Source of the DNA: Mya arenaria
Lineage: Eukaryota; Mollusca; Bivalvia; Myida; Myidae
DNA length: 64,000 nucleotides
NCBI RefSeq assembly: GCF_026914265.1
Contig: NC_069133.1
Span: forward strand, 25,475,272-25,539,271
Reading direction: 5' to 3'
The notes beneath the pieces were generated by a model. That model worked only from the letters and a program-made list of their open reading frames with translations, made no database searches and was not told the origin of the DNA. This document shows, piece by piece, positions 22,986 through 35,010 of this stretch (position 1 is its first letter; the number at the start of each line of letters is the position of its first letter). The position numbers were made by a program, and so were the translations under genes.

Positions 22986-23305
22986 TCTCTCTACAATGTA
23001 TATATGCTTATGAAATATTGCTCTCCCTGAGCCTTTTTCTGACCACTGTGCGCTAGCGTGCATAATATTTTCCATGTCAGATGCGTGATACATTAATTTC
23101 CAAAATGGCATTGGAATTTGATATTTATGATTCTACTGTTTACTGACATCGCCTTTCGTTGAAAACAGACACTTTTTTTCTCACGTATCACATCTTAAAT
23201 TAATAAATTCATGAATCGGATACATCATTTCCTACATTTATGTATTCATGCTAGTTATTTATATGAATATATCACCAGAAAAGCGGATACCAGCGATCGT
23301 CCAGA

Positions 23306-23404
23306 AAAAGAAGAAGAAGAAGAAGAAGAAGAAGAAGAAGAAGAAGAAGAAGAAGAAGAAGACAACAACAACAACAGCAGCAGCAGTAAAAACAACAACA
23401 ACCA
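23306..23404. repeat. AAG/AAC/AGC trinucleotide tract
   Basis: About 55 bp of AAG, then AAC and AGC repeats. The Lys-, Glu- and Phe-run open frames over it are repeat artefacts. Confidence 0.95.
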
Positions 23405-23579
23405 ATGATTCAAAAATTTCAATACATATACACGTAATGTAGCTTGTTGTCCCTAAATACTTAATAAGTAAGGTTAAAAATTCGGATCGCAATAAGGTTA
23501 ATGTATTGAGTGCATCTGACTTGTATATAGTGCTCATATTCGCTCCTCTGTACAATGAGCGGTTTACAGATTTATGCAT

Positions 23580-24774
23580 TAGATTAATTTGCTACACTTC
23601 AGATTGAATAGTAGTAATGTGATGCATCGTTCTAAATTTGATACCAAAAGAATTATACAATACGGTTTGCTGTTTATTTTATCTTTTAAATATACCGTGC
23701 ACTTCTTATTTGTGTGTGTGACTTAAATGATAAATGATGGGCTTTGAAAGTAATAAAACTTGAACTTAAATGTGTAAATGAAAATAAGTTTCATGTCACA
23801 GAGAAGACCTATTGAAGGTTAACTATTCGCACAATTCTTCTTACACCAGACGAAGATGTTTTCTTCTATCATATTTCCCACAGCAGTCATAAAATTGTAC
23901 ACTCAACAAAATGTATTAAATGTCACGTATAAACTCATTTAAGTTTCAATAAAGAACAAAAACGTCTATAATGTTCCCATATGATTTGTAATAGAAGTTG
24001 AAAGGTACAATAATGCTGCACATTTTCAACGAATATTAAACTATGCAATACTAATATGGTTGAATCTACATTCCATTTGTGTTTGCTTGCTTTTTCTTTT
24101 TACTTTGATTTACATCTATTCTTGTATAATACAATATGACAAGTCCACGGAATACCTTTATTAGTTAGGTTTATAATTTTAATGTTTCAAAAGTCACAAT
24201 CACTATAAGATATGTATCTAAATATATTCACAATGCTTCTTCGACGTTCAGCGAACATTAATGCAGTTGCTTCATAATTAGATTGTACTGTAAATTACAT
24301 AATTATATTCTTCTTGTATAATATGTACGAAGCTTTACCTCATCCTTATATAAAGCCTAATAAAAAATAAAAAGCCTACCTACCCTACCTGTTTTTGAAA
24401 AGGATGTAACACTAACCAAACCATTTTTTTGGCCTAGGGTAGAACCAGAAGTTTTTTTATGTCTCAGATCAATACATCAAATACAATAAACCCATCAACT
24501 GTGATAAAAACACGTGCTTCTTTTAATAAATTACTTTTAATGCATGTTGTTGAGTATAATTTTCCGGTGCATCCTCATTCAAAAAGCCAATAATCTGAGA
24601 TTAAACTTAATCTTCTCTACATATATGAATTGTTAAGAGTGCATATTAATTAAACGTGGTTAAAGTTATATCAGACATGTTCTAGCTGTACTTCAAAACC
24701 AAATAAAATGGTATGTTATAATGTTCGACAAACTCATAAGTTTAGAGGGCACTGTATGAATTGCCAAAAAAAAA
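23580..24774. other. Intergenic, no feature recognised
   Basis: AT-rich, only short open frames. No splice-bordered exon or transposon end was found. Confidence 0.4.
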
Positions 24775-26665
24775 CCTGAACCTACATATTTCTTCGCCAT
24801 TTCGCTAAGCCTCCAAACTGCTACAGTTGAAGTACAGTTACAAACAAAATACAGCTGAACTTACATATTTCTTCGTCATTTCGCCAAACCTTATAACTGC
24901 TACTGTTTTAGTACGCTACAAACAAAATACAGCTGAACTTACATATTTCTTCGCAATTTTGCTAAATCTCCAAACTGCTACAGTTAAAGTACGCTACAAA
25001 CAAAATACAGCTTAACTTACATTTTTCTTCGCAATTTTGCTAAATCTCCAAACTGCTACAGTTAAAGTACGCTACAAACAAAAACAGCTGAACTTACATA
25101 TTTCTTCGTCATTTTGCTAAACCTCCAATCTGCTACCTGAACCTACATATTTCTTCGCCATTTCGCTAAACCTTATAACTGCTACTGTTTTAGTACGCTA
25201 CAAACAAAATACAGCTGAACTTACATATTTCTTCGTCATTTCGCCAAACCTTATAACTGCTACTGTTTTAGTACACTACAAACAAAATACAGCTGAACTT
25301 ACATATTTCTTCGTCATTTCGCCAAACCTTATTACTGCTACTGTTTTAGTACACTACAAACAAAATACAGCTGAACTTACATATTTCTTCGTCATTTCGC
25401 CAAACCTTATAACTGCTACTGTTTTAGTACACTACAAACAAAATACAGCTGAACTTACATATTTCTTCGTCATTTCGCTAAACCTTATAACTGCTACTGT
25501 TTTAGTACGCTACAAACAAAATACAGCTGAACTTACATATTTCTTCGTCATTTCGCCAAACCTTATAACTGCTACTGTTTTAGTACGCTACAAACAAAAT
25601 ACAGCTGAACTTACATATTCCTTCGTCATTTCGCCAAACCTTATAACTGCTACTGTTTTAGTACGCTACAAACAAAATACAGCTGAACTTACATATAACT
25701 GCTACTGTTTTAGTACGCTACAAACAAAATACAGCTGAACTTACATATTTCTTCGCAATTTCGCTCAACCTTATAACTGCTACTGTTTTAGTACACTACA
25801 AACAAAATACAGCTGAACTTACATATTTCTTCGTCATTTCGCCAAACCTTATAACTGCTACTGTTTTAGTACGCTACAAACAAAATACAGCTGAACTTAC
25901 ATATTTCTTCGTCATTTCGCCAAACCTTATAACTGCTACTGTTTTAGTACACTACAAACAAAATACAGCTGAACTTACATATTTCTTCGTCATTTCGCCA
26001 AACCTTATAACTGCTACTGTTTTAGTACACTACAAACAAAATACAGCTGAACTTACATATTTCTTCGTCATTTCGCTAAACCTTATAACTGCTACTGTTT
26101 TAGTACGCTACAAACAAAATACAGCTGAACTTACATATTTCTTCGTCATTTCGCCAAACCTTATAACTGCTACTGTTTAAGTACACTACAAACAAAATAC
26201 AGCTGAACTTACATATTTCTTCGCAATTTCGCTAAACCTTATAACTGCTACTGTTTTAGTACACTACAAACAAAATACAGCTGAACTTACATATTTCTTC
26301 GTCATTTCGCCAAACCTTATAACTGCTACTGTTTTAGTACGCTACAAACAAAATACAGCTGAACTTACATATTTCTTCGCAATTTCGCTAAACCTCCAAA
26401 CTGCAACAGTTAAAGTGTACTAAAGACAAAATACAGCTGAACTTACATATTTCTTCGTCATTTCGCTAAACCTCGAAGCTGCTACTGTTTAATTTTGTAC
26501 ATTACAAATAAAATAAAGCTGGACTTACATAGTTATTGTTCAATTCCAAAAACCTCCAAACTACTATTAAAGATTCATTTGAACTTACATATTTCTTTTT
26601 CATCCTGCTAAATCTCCAAACTGCTACAGTTTTAAGTATGCCACAAACAAAGTACAGCTCCAGTC
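24775..26665. repeat. 78 bp minisatellite, about 24 units
   Basis: Unit TACAAACAAAATACAGCTGA ... CTTCGTCATTTCGCCAAACC ... CTGTTTTAGTACGC. Central units are nearly identical; those at both ends have diverged (CCTCCAAACTGCTACAG variants). The period is a multiple of three and most units lack stops in one forward frame, but there is no ATG in the consensus and several units carry indels or stops. Non-coding on balance. Confidence 0.95.
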
Positions 26666-27387
26666 GAACAGTAAGACCTCAAATGCGACTTAATCTATCT
26701 TGTCAAGGTTTTTATTTCTCATTTGCATTCAAATAAGCTAGAGAAGATACGTGCGTGAACCACAAATTTTGCTGACATTGTTTACAAAAGTTCAAGTTGC
26801 CAAAACAGATTCATCTACAGGTGCGTGAAATGTGACATGTAACGTTCCGATTACCATATCATATGCATACCCAAGTAGATATTGGGGACAGTATCGGACC
26901 AAGTTCCCCGCTACAACCTTTGTCAAGCATGCTTTGTAAAAAATATAAACATTTTCGCCAACAATACATGGTTCTTAACATTTAGCTATTTCCATATTTA
27001 TTTCAGTCACCAATGATGATTTAACAAATTATTCTCGGGCAAAATCGCCTGAGCTCAAGTCAGATCCCTACCGACTATCCCCCACCCCCTCCCCCTCGCA
27101 ACCCGCAATACACAATTTTATAGTTTGTTTGTTTTATTTCCAAGTCTGCAGGTGGGCAGCATCGTTGTTAAAATCCTCTTTCGCCAGATCCTATATATGC
27201 CCATGTAATACATTTTAGACAGCCCGTTTAAATGTATTTCACGTCAGACGTAAGTCCATTATTTATACGAACTGTTGGTTACAAGTATTTACACTCGTTG
27301 GTTCTCAACAAGTAAACGTAATCTAGAGGCTGACAACATAATTATTCACATCGTATATATTAATTAATGCAGTACGGAAGAACTGGA

Positions 27388-27862
27388 GCGGTATTCATAA
27401 AACATCTTAAGTCGTTTCCGAACTAGTTTCCGAACTTAAGTCGTTTCCGAACTGAAATCGTTTCCGATCTAAAGTCGTTTCCGAACTCATTTCCGAACTC
27501 GTTTCCGAAGTCGTTTCCGTACTTAAGTCGTTTCCGAACTCGTTTCCAAACTGAAGTCGTTTCCGAACTGAAGTCGTTTCCGAACTTAAGTCGTTGCCGA
27601 AATGAAGTGGTTTCCGAACTGAAGTCAATTTTTTATTATCTCGCTAGTCATATGATATAAATACTCTATAATGACTGTAATACCCAATTTTCTTTGATTT
27701 CATTTTCATAGACATGTTAACATGAAGAAAATTGGGTATTACAGTCATTATAGAGTAAATTTATGTTAATAGCACTTATACTTTTACTTTAATTTGAATA
27801 TGAAAATTTTAAGAAATCCACTTAAGTTAGGAAATTACTGAAGTTGTTTTATGAATACTGAC
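27388..27862. mobile_element. MITE with internal 17 bp minisatellite and perfect hairpin
   Basis: Left end GGTATTCATAAAACATCTTA and right end AGTTGTTTTATGAATACTGA are inverted repeats. Between them are about 13 units of ~17 bp (AAGTCGTTTCCGAACTG type, 27407-27627), then a 32 bp perfect inverted repeat (27663-27756). The units resemble the subterminal sequence of the element, so they probably grew from it. Confidence 0.75.
27663..27756. repeat. Perfect 32 bp inverted repeat with 30 nt loop
   Basis: Arms 27663-27694 and 27725-27756 are exact reverse complements (ACTCTATAATGACTGTAATA... and partner). The 94 nt hairpin has no mismatches, unlike the decayed sequence around it. Confidence 0.95.
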
Positions 27863-28139
27863 CCAGAAGTGCTCTTCAAACTTGACTTTACACAAAGTGA
27901 GATAGTATACACTTGAATAACATACTTGATCAAAATGCAGCAGAAAATCTGCCATATTGTGAAATGAAACATGAGTTGCCACAGGAATGTGAAAAGTGCA
28001 GGAATGCAACAAATGTCCCCCGATCGGACATTGTCACTCGGAATGCCATTTGTATATCGTATTCGGTTTCAATTAAAAAAAGGATACCCTAAAGTTGGTA
28101 CACGAAAAAAAATGAGATTAAATATAGATTTGTCAATAT

Positions 28140-28806
28140 TGAATTTTATGTTTGACCTTGGCCTTCAATATGAAGGTAGACATTCAAGCGCGATATATCT
28201 TAAATCTGTTAACATTTTTACTGAAATCCCACACAGAGTTACAAAGTTATGACTGGGACGTGAAGTGTTGCAATGAAATCATAAATGTGCAACATTGACC
28301 TCTAAGTGTGACCTTGACCTTCGATATGATAAGCAGATTTTGAAGCGTGATATATCTTCAACTCTCCATACAGTTTGGCTGAAACCCCACATATATGTAC
28401 AACGTGATGACTGAGACATGAAGTCTTACAATGCAATCGATAGTGTGCAAACATCGACCTCTAAGTGTGACCTTGACCGTCCATATGAGAGGTAGACATT
28501 TTATCACGATATATCTTCAACGTTGTGTAAAGTTTGACTTAAATCCCTCCTATAGCTACAAAGTTGTGATTTAGATGTGAAGTGTGGCAATGAAATCAAT
28601 AGTGTGCAAACAATGTCCTCCAAATGTGACCTTGACCTTCGATATGAAAGGTAAACTTTTAAGCGCGATATCTTAAACTTTAGTTTTTGTATACAGTTTA
28701 GCTGATAGTCAATTTAGCAACAAAATTGTGATTTAAACATGAAGTGTTGCGCTGAAATCCATAGCGTGCAAACATTGACCTCGAAGTGTGATTTTGACCT
28801 TTGAAA
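28140..28806. repeat. ~158 bp tandem repeat, four diverged units, with TGACCTTGAC
   Basis: Units start near 28154, 28311, 28470 and 28628, each with GACCTTG(A/G)CC, CGATAT(AT)ATCTT, a block like TACAGTTT.GCTGAAA, and TGCAA(A)CATTGACCTC.AAGTGT. Divergence among units is high. Three of four hold TGACCTTGACC, the extended NR5A/ERR-type half-site. Confidence 0.88.
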
Positions 28807-29032
28807 CAGTGGCTCCAGGCAAACGTTTGATTCTTATTAGAAGTTCCAAGTACAGCTTTAACGCGCGGCAAACCTTCCCATGGTACTTTATACGTACGTG
28901 AACTTCGATTGAAATCCCATCAATAAATAGTTCAGTCTGCGACGGCACTGACTTTTCACGATTGAGATTTTTAATTTCCAAAACACAGTATAGTTGACTT
29001 GCATAACAAAAGAACTGCATTACATAGAACAA
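28733..29032 (-). other. Unrecognised open frame beside the ~158 bp repeat
   Basis: A 99-codon frame whose first ~75 residues have mixed, non-repetitive composition (for example TELFIDGISIEVHVRIKYHG) and whose C-terminal part runs into the last tandem unit. No family recognised. It may be an exon or a chance frame; no clear splice signals were settled. Confidence 0.2.
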
Positions 29033-29039
29033 TTGGAAT

Positions 29040-30263
29040 TCAAAAAATGGTCAATAACAGATATAGAGGATCCAGTGTTATGTACAATAACGGTGGAAAA
29101 CAAAGAGTGTCATTAGTGAAAATTGTTCACTGCCAAGTAATTAAATATTGATAAGCCCTCTAAAACCATCAAAGCCAATAAAACATATCGAAATACCGAC
29201 ACGCCCGGGAAACGTTTTTACCAACAAAGACAAAAATCATGAAGATTTGTTACATCGTTAAATAGTCTTGTTGTAACCTTGCGTGCGTTTAATATCGAAC
29301 AACAGAATGTCAGAAATGATGTATTGATATTATCAAGTCGAAGGACTATTTCTTAATGCATCTGTTGGATTAAAAAATGCGGCACTAGACAGTGGCCACA
29401 ACGTTTCACATGCCTGTTTGGGCAATCTAATAAGACGGTCCAAAACGAGATTAGGATACCACGTGCAGCTGCAGCCAGGAATTATCAACCTCGTTTATAT
29501 TTTTATGTTGGTAACGATATTTGTTATTTTTGCTGAACTTGTGTTATTTTACTTAAGTTTATAAACACAACCTTAAAGTACGTGAACATATACTTATTTG
29601 AACACATTTTTGTAAATCTAAGCCTAAACTAATTCTCTCGGGCAAAGTGGAACAGTTTATACCCCAATTTTAATGCTTTCTTACGAGCCGTTATTACAAT
29701 ATTTTAGATGTTTTACGCTTAAACCTCTTTCTTCTGATTATTTAAGGAAACTTCTTCACTTTCTATTGAAACTATACAAAATGAGCCAATATTCCCAAGC
29801 ATTTGAAGTATAATCTAAGTTCAAGCACAGAAGCTACAACTAAAAAGCTCACCTCAAAATCCATAGTATACGTTAACCGAATACTTTCACTCTTAAAGCA
29901 ATGCTTGAAATGAATTTAAAATGATTTATAAACAATAAATTATTGGGGTCGAGGACAATAGATAAGACGTGAGATGAGATTGTCCGAGCGAAACATGGCT
30001 CTAAACAGGGACTATCACTTAAGTCTCCAAAGTGACGTGTACTAAATAATACCTAGTGTTTGACTGATTGTGTAAGTGTATTCTATACTTCTGTTTTATA
30101 TTTGTGTAATGATACCATGAGCTATATGTGCTTTAGTCAAAAATAAAGTTTTTGTTATGTTATGTTTATTATTGGCCTTCGCCTAAACACAGAAGACCAA
30201 AAACAAATGTCAACTTGAAACTAATGCTAACCAATGCACATGCTTCGTGCGAAATGTGTGTGT
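29040..30263. other. Intergenic, no feature recognised
   Basis: AT-rich, no splice-bordered exon or element end recognised. Confidence 0.4.
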
Positions 30264-30549
30264 GTAAGCTTATTTATACTCGCACTCGGGCCTTGCCCAT
30301 TCGGCGAGTGCTACGTTAAGAGTGTTAAGTCATTTTAGGATTTTGGAGCATAGTGCACAGACAGAATGTAACCCTGGTTAGAGCTACCCTGGTTCTTTAA
30401 CGTGCACCTGTGTATAGCACTGTCAAACGGAACCACCATTTATCGTCCCTCCCGGAAGACGATTAGTATTTTAGTGGTGCGACGGGTAATCGAACCTGCG
30501 ACCCCTGGATTGGTAGTCAAGTGTGTTACCACTAGACCACGGATCCGCC
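30264..30549 (-). mobile_element. tRNA-derived SINE (type 1)
   Basis: On the minus strand it starts with a tRNA-like head (GGCGGATCCGTGGTCTAGTGG, A-box-like; GGTTCGATTACC, B-box-like), then a body ending in GAGTGCGAGTATAAATAAGC. Other copies, 31611-31860 and 44299-44580, have an Asp-type GTC in the anticodon position; here it reads ACC. It is not a functional tRNA because stems are incomplete. Confidence 0.85.
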
Positions 30550-31285
30550 ACAATTCGCGCGAAATGCCCCTCAAATGTCTTTATATAAGCATGCGCGATA
30601 ACTCTCTTTATAACACCAATTATTAATGGCTGAATTGAATTTTAGTTGTGTTTTTTCGTTACTACTCTGCTCATTCGATAGTTGGTTGTTAAGAGTACTT
30701 CTTAAAGAATAATTGAAAATGTGTCAGCTTATCATCGGCGAAGACACGGGCGTGAAAAACATAGAACAGAACAGGACAGAACATACTTTCATTAGACTTA
30801 TTCCATGGCAGTACATGTACATAGTTAAATAGTATAAAACACATATACCAATGTACAACTATTCAACAATTAACATATAAATGTAGATCCGATGTAGGTT
30901 GAACACTGCAAAATGGTTGGGTAAATCAGGGCCCATATTTACTTAGAATTAATATCTTGATTCTGATTTTTAGACCCAGAAATGCACATTTTTCAATAAA
31001 CATAAATTATCATGAACATAAATCAGTTTGGCTGATTTAATTTATGATATGAAAATACTGTTAAATCATGGTATTTATAGTATGTACAGTATTTTTCATC
31101 GCCGACATTTCAGTCGTTGGTAAAAACAATCTGCCGAGAAATAACAATACAATTTCTATATAATAAATACAGATGCTTTTTTTATTACGAACATATAAAT
31201 ATAAAAAAAATGTTTCAAAAAAATCCTTCCTTTATTTTGTGTCAATTATATGCTGTAAAACCCTACCAAAGTCGAAATACGGGGG

Positions 31286-31588
31286 TGTGGTGGGGTGGTG
31301 TCAGTAGTTTATACACCGAGTCCCGGCGTGAGCACATTGAAGGGTCCCAGAGTGACAGTTCAACCACCGCACACCTATCCTGGGCAGAACATCTGGCGGT
31401 TTACCAGTACTAGGTGCCTTCACCTCTGCAAGGAACTGACAACTTCTGTACATGCCAAGGCAGTGGTACAGTGCGAATAGTCGTAGAAAGGATTTCATAA
31501 CCATTCACAACAGAAGTGACCTGGTCCGCCCGGGAATCGAACCCGGGTTGTCCGATTAACAGTCCAATGCTCCGCCGACCGGGCGGAC
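31286..31588 (-). mobile_element. tRNA-derived SINE (type 2, Asn-like head)
   Basis: Minus-strand head GTCCGCCCGGTCGGCGGAGC ... CTGTTAA loop ... GGGTTCGATTCCCGGGCGGA, then a body with CCTTTCTACGACTATTCGCA and CACCTAGTACTGGTAAACCG. The anticodon stem has a mismatch and the D-arm is abnormal, so this is a SINE head rather than a working tRNA-Asn. Confidence 0.82.
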
Positions 31589-31610
31589 AATAGGGGGGTG
31601 TAAGGTGCGT

Positions 31611-31860
31611 AAGCTTATTTATACTCGCACTCAGGCCTTGCTCCGATAAGATTGTAAGTCAGTTTAAGTTTTTGGAGCTTAGTCAGAATGTTATCATGGT
31701 TGGAGATATCCTGGTACTTTAAGTGCACCAGTGTTTAGCACCGTCAAAAGGGGTCCCCCATTTAAGACGATAAGTATCTTTATAATGGTGCAGCGGAGGA
31801 TCGAACATGCAACCCCTGGATTGACAGTCAAGTGTGTTACCACTACAACACGGTTCCACC
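31611..31860 (-). mobile_element. tRNA-derived SINE (type 1), second copy
   Basis: Same family as 30264-30549. The head is at the right end (31785-31860) with GGTTCGATC-type B box decayed by one or two bases; the body tail lies 22 bp from the head of the type 2 SINE. Confidence 0.82.
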
Positions 31861-32271
31861 ATGGGGGCAAATCATCTGTTGCTTTTATATTACATGAAAT
31901 ACCGTAGGGTGCATATTTACCCAAATTCCAGACTCCCCGTATGTATTTGTGATATATTCACATAATTTTAATTGCGACTTGGGTTCATTTGCCCATTGAA
32001 GGCAAATTTGCCCCAAGGGTAAATCTTGTAATTAACGGCTTTCAAATCCGCCCTTAAACGATTTTATTTCCATATTTCTAGTCGAAAAAAACTAGTAGCC
32101 ATATATATATTCATCTGGTAGTATTTCCTATGATAGAATCAGACGTCGTTACCAACCTCGACCTGCGACCTATTTTGTTTGTAATAGGTCATAGTCCTAC
32201 ACAAATAAAGTTCATATTTGAGGACTGTGTTTTTCTTCTTTATTTACTGAAAACAGTAAATACTCCGTTTA

Positions 32272-32600
32272 TTCGGAACTCCTCGGCCATTTTTATCGAA
32301 AACAATCTCGGATGTATGCTGGTAAATAGGTAGTAGTTCGTAAATTTTTGAATTTGAATTTTTGATTTTTTTTTCTTTAATTAAATGTAGTTTTTTTTAG
32401 CTTGTATTGATTGATCTAACTTTGAATTGATTACCAGTGAAGTGCAAACATAATTAAGATTCCAAATAGTTACGTCAAGTTTAACCGCTAGATTAAATAA
32501 CTACGCGATCTACTTGCAGCGGACTTAAACGTACCATTTTCCGAGTATGTAAATCGTCCATATACACCCGAGGTTGTTTTCGATTAAAATGGGTGGGGAG
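32272..32600. mobile_element. Fold-back MITE with CCTCGG ends
   Basis: Left CTCGGCCATTTTTATCGAAA and, in reverse at the right, CCCATTTTAATCGAAAACAA with CCTCGGGTGTATA. Same family as 44809-45125. Confidence 0.7.
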
Positions 32601-33296
32601 TTTTGAATGTACTCCGTTTTACTGCATTTAGACGCACCAGCTGTGTCATTGATGGGAGAGATGCATTTAATCCATGGGACTGTCTGAAGACATTGAAGCT
32701 ACAGGGCTATTTTCCTTTAAAGGGAATATACACCAGAACGTCTCAAATTCGACAAATATAGTTGTTCAAAACCAGCCTAGACTTATCAATCCGAACTAGA
32801 ATGAGGCCGATAATACATCTTTTTACACGATTAAAAGAAAATTTTATTTAATTTACCGTTTAAAAAATAGCGCATGATTGTTTCTCATAAAATAGTGTCA
32901 CGGACCTATAAACCAAATAAACGGTTTAGTGATTGTGTGTCTATCCAGCATTCGAAAGTCACGTGATTAAAACAGATACATAATTATACCGACGCTATTT
33001 AAATTTACTGGAATTTGCGTGGTAGACAAACCCTGTAAGATTCGAACTGGAAAAATACGCAAAACTGCGAAAGATGCATGTGTCGTATGCGATCTTATAC
33101 ATCAGTCACTAAGATTCAATGCATTGTTCACAGAGATATCAGCTCTATGTTAGTTTGACAAAAAAAATCCTTTCTTGCAAACGTATCAACTGGTGTCTAG
33201 TCCCTTTAAAGCCAACACGTTCAGTGATAACCCCACTCATCGATCAAGGGAGCATCTAATCTACAAATACTTCTCTAACTTCACCAACAGCCAGAG
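32601..33296. other. Intergenic, no feature recognised
   Basis: AT-rich single-copy-looking sequence with no exon signals recognised. Confidence 0.4.
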
Positions 33297-33442
33297 GTTG
33301 TATTCAATATTCAACTTAAGTTAAGGTTATGGTCATACACCATTGACTTCATTCACTTTAATGGTCAGTTATTTATAACCACTAATCCGATTAGCTAACT
33401 CGTTCTTAGATCAAATTAAGACAAATATTGAATAGAAACCCT
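33297..33442. mobile_element. ~146 bp MITE (TATTCAA ends), second copy
   Basis: TATTCAATATTCAACTTAAG at the left and AATTAAGACAAATATTGAATA-type right end. Shares CCGATTAGCTA and CTCGTTCTTAGATC with 22090-22235. Confidence 0.75.
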
Positions 33443-33692
33443 GGTCTATTATTTCCTAAAGTTTTCATTCATTTAGTAACTCTCTTACGTAAGCTATCCA
33501 TCATTTATACATACACATGCTACTGGTGAGAAGTTTTTTAATTACAAAATTTTAAGTTCGAATATCATTCATTTTAAGTTTGCATGTTTTTAAATGTTTA
33601 CCGAGATTTTTTAATGTAGACATTATGCAACTTCAGGCACAAATAATAAAATTTAAAATGGTCGTGTTTAAATTGAGTTTTAGTACCTCCGT

Positions 33693-34054
33693 TTAAAGCT
33701 GCATTCTCACAGATTGACCGTTTTGACAACTTTTTTATTTATTTTTTTTGCCTTGGAATGAGCCCATTGTTGCGAATATAACTATTAACCAGTGGTAAGA
33801 CTGCTGACAAAAGATCAGATCGCCATTTTTCATATTAACGTTCGGAAATTGATGTTTTATGGCTAAAAGTGCTATTGACGCTTTAAGAACAAGAAGTGTT
33901 TCGACAGTTTTCCAAAAACAAATGAGTACTGTTAAATTGTGAGTTGTTTTATATGACTCAATGGAAGGCATTGATACCCAGATCAGCTGATTCTAAGGCA
34001 AAATAAATAAATAATATAAGTAAAAACTGTCAATCTGAGAGAGTGCAGCTTTAA
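33693..34054. mobile_element. TTAA-bounded MITE
   Basis: TTAAAGCTGCATTCTCACAG at the left, GAGAGAGTGCAGCTTTAA at the right, 362 bp. Inner ...AAATTGATGTTTTATGGC is common to the family. Confidence 0.85.
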
Positions 34055-34607
34055 AATGTAATAGTATTACCTTCATTACGGTGTTATTCAAAAAAGTTAT
34101 CCATGCAAAAATAATATAATAGTTCATCAACATCAATTAAAGATATAAATAATCGGCCGATGTTAATATCTGAATTGCACTAACACATTTTGCACCATAA
34201 CGAAGGATGGTTAACCTTTAATAAAATTGAACCTGACTGTACTAAAAGTCGTACTAGTTTAACTCAACTATAACAATTATAAATAATGACTTACATTCAT
34301 CTTTTCAATAAAATCACGACTGTCAGTTACATCTTCAATCAAAAGCAATTATAGTAATGAACTTTTGTTTAATAGAGCATGAGTCCCATATTTTCACCTA
34401 GCAGATATAGTACCTAAGCCTAAGGTCGATGCATTACATCAGGAGCTTGTAAAGGGTAAATCCAATATCCTGCTAATAATCACGAATATCGTTAGACCGA
34501 TAACTGAATAAGATTGATAATCATTGATGAATGTAATCTTCTGTTTAAAGAATGACGTAATGTAAATTGTTGGTTTACGTAAAGTTTCTAACTAGCGAAT
34601 CCAAAGA

Positions 34608-34730
34608 GGGGGGGGGGGGGGTATATATTCGTCTAAGAATACTTTATATTTCAATAATATTTCAATAATATAGGTGAAAAAAAAATATAATAATGTCACC
34701 ATAAAGATTGTTACCCCCCCCCCCCCCCCC
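34608..34730. repeat. G14 run facing a C17 run
   Basis: G14 at 34608-34621 and C17 at 34714-34730 are about 92 bp apart and could pair with each other or fold as G-quadruplex and i-motif. hAT-like ends (CATGGAACCGCCACTG, 34817-34834) follow at the right. Confidence 0.85.
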
Positions 34731-34734
34731 AAAC

Positions 34735-35010
34735 ACTATTTTTTTAATTTCGATTCACAGGTAAGGGTGAAAGTCAAAAGCTTACGCCCCTATGTTACGC
34801 CCCCTCCTACACCAAATCATGGAACCGCCACTGTTTCTGATGTTATATATCATCTGTATCCAGAGTAGAATTTTTTATTACCCAAACCCCCTGCCAACGC
34901 TTTAAAACAAATCCATTTCGGGTCTCAGGAAAGGGCGCAAGTTAAAAGCCTACGCCACAGTAAGTTACGCCACCTCTAACATGAAATAATGGAGCCGCCA
35001 CTGTTCTGAT
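34735..35010. mobile_element. hAT-like MITE right ends, two in a row
   Basis: AAGCTTACGCCCCTATGTTA ... AACCGCCACTG ending near 34834, then AAAGCCTACGCC ... GAGCCGCCACTG ending near 35003. Each is followed by a similar TCTGATGTTATAT, so the pair looks like a tandem duplication of an element end plus flank. Confidence 0.6.

Noticed and set aside
31527-31588. Functional tRNA-Asn gene
   Set aside because: The anticodon stem has a mismatch, the D-arm is abnormal and a SINE body follows directly.
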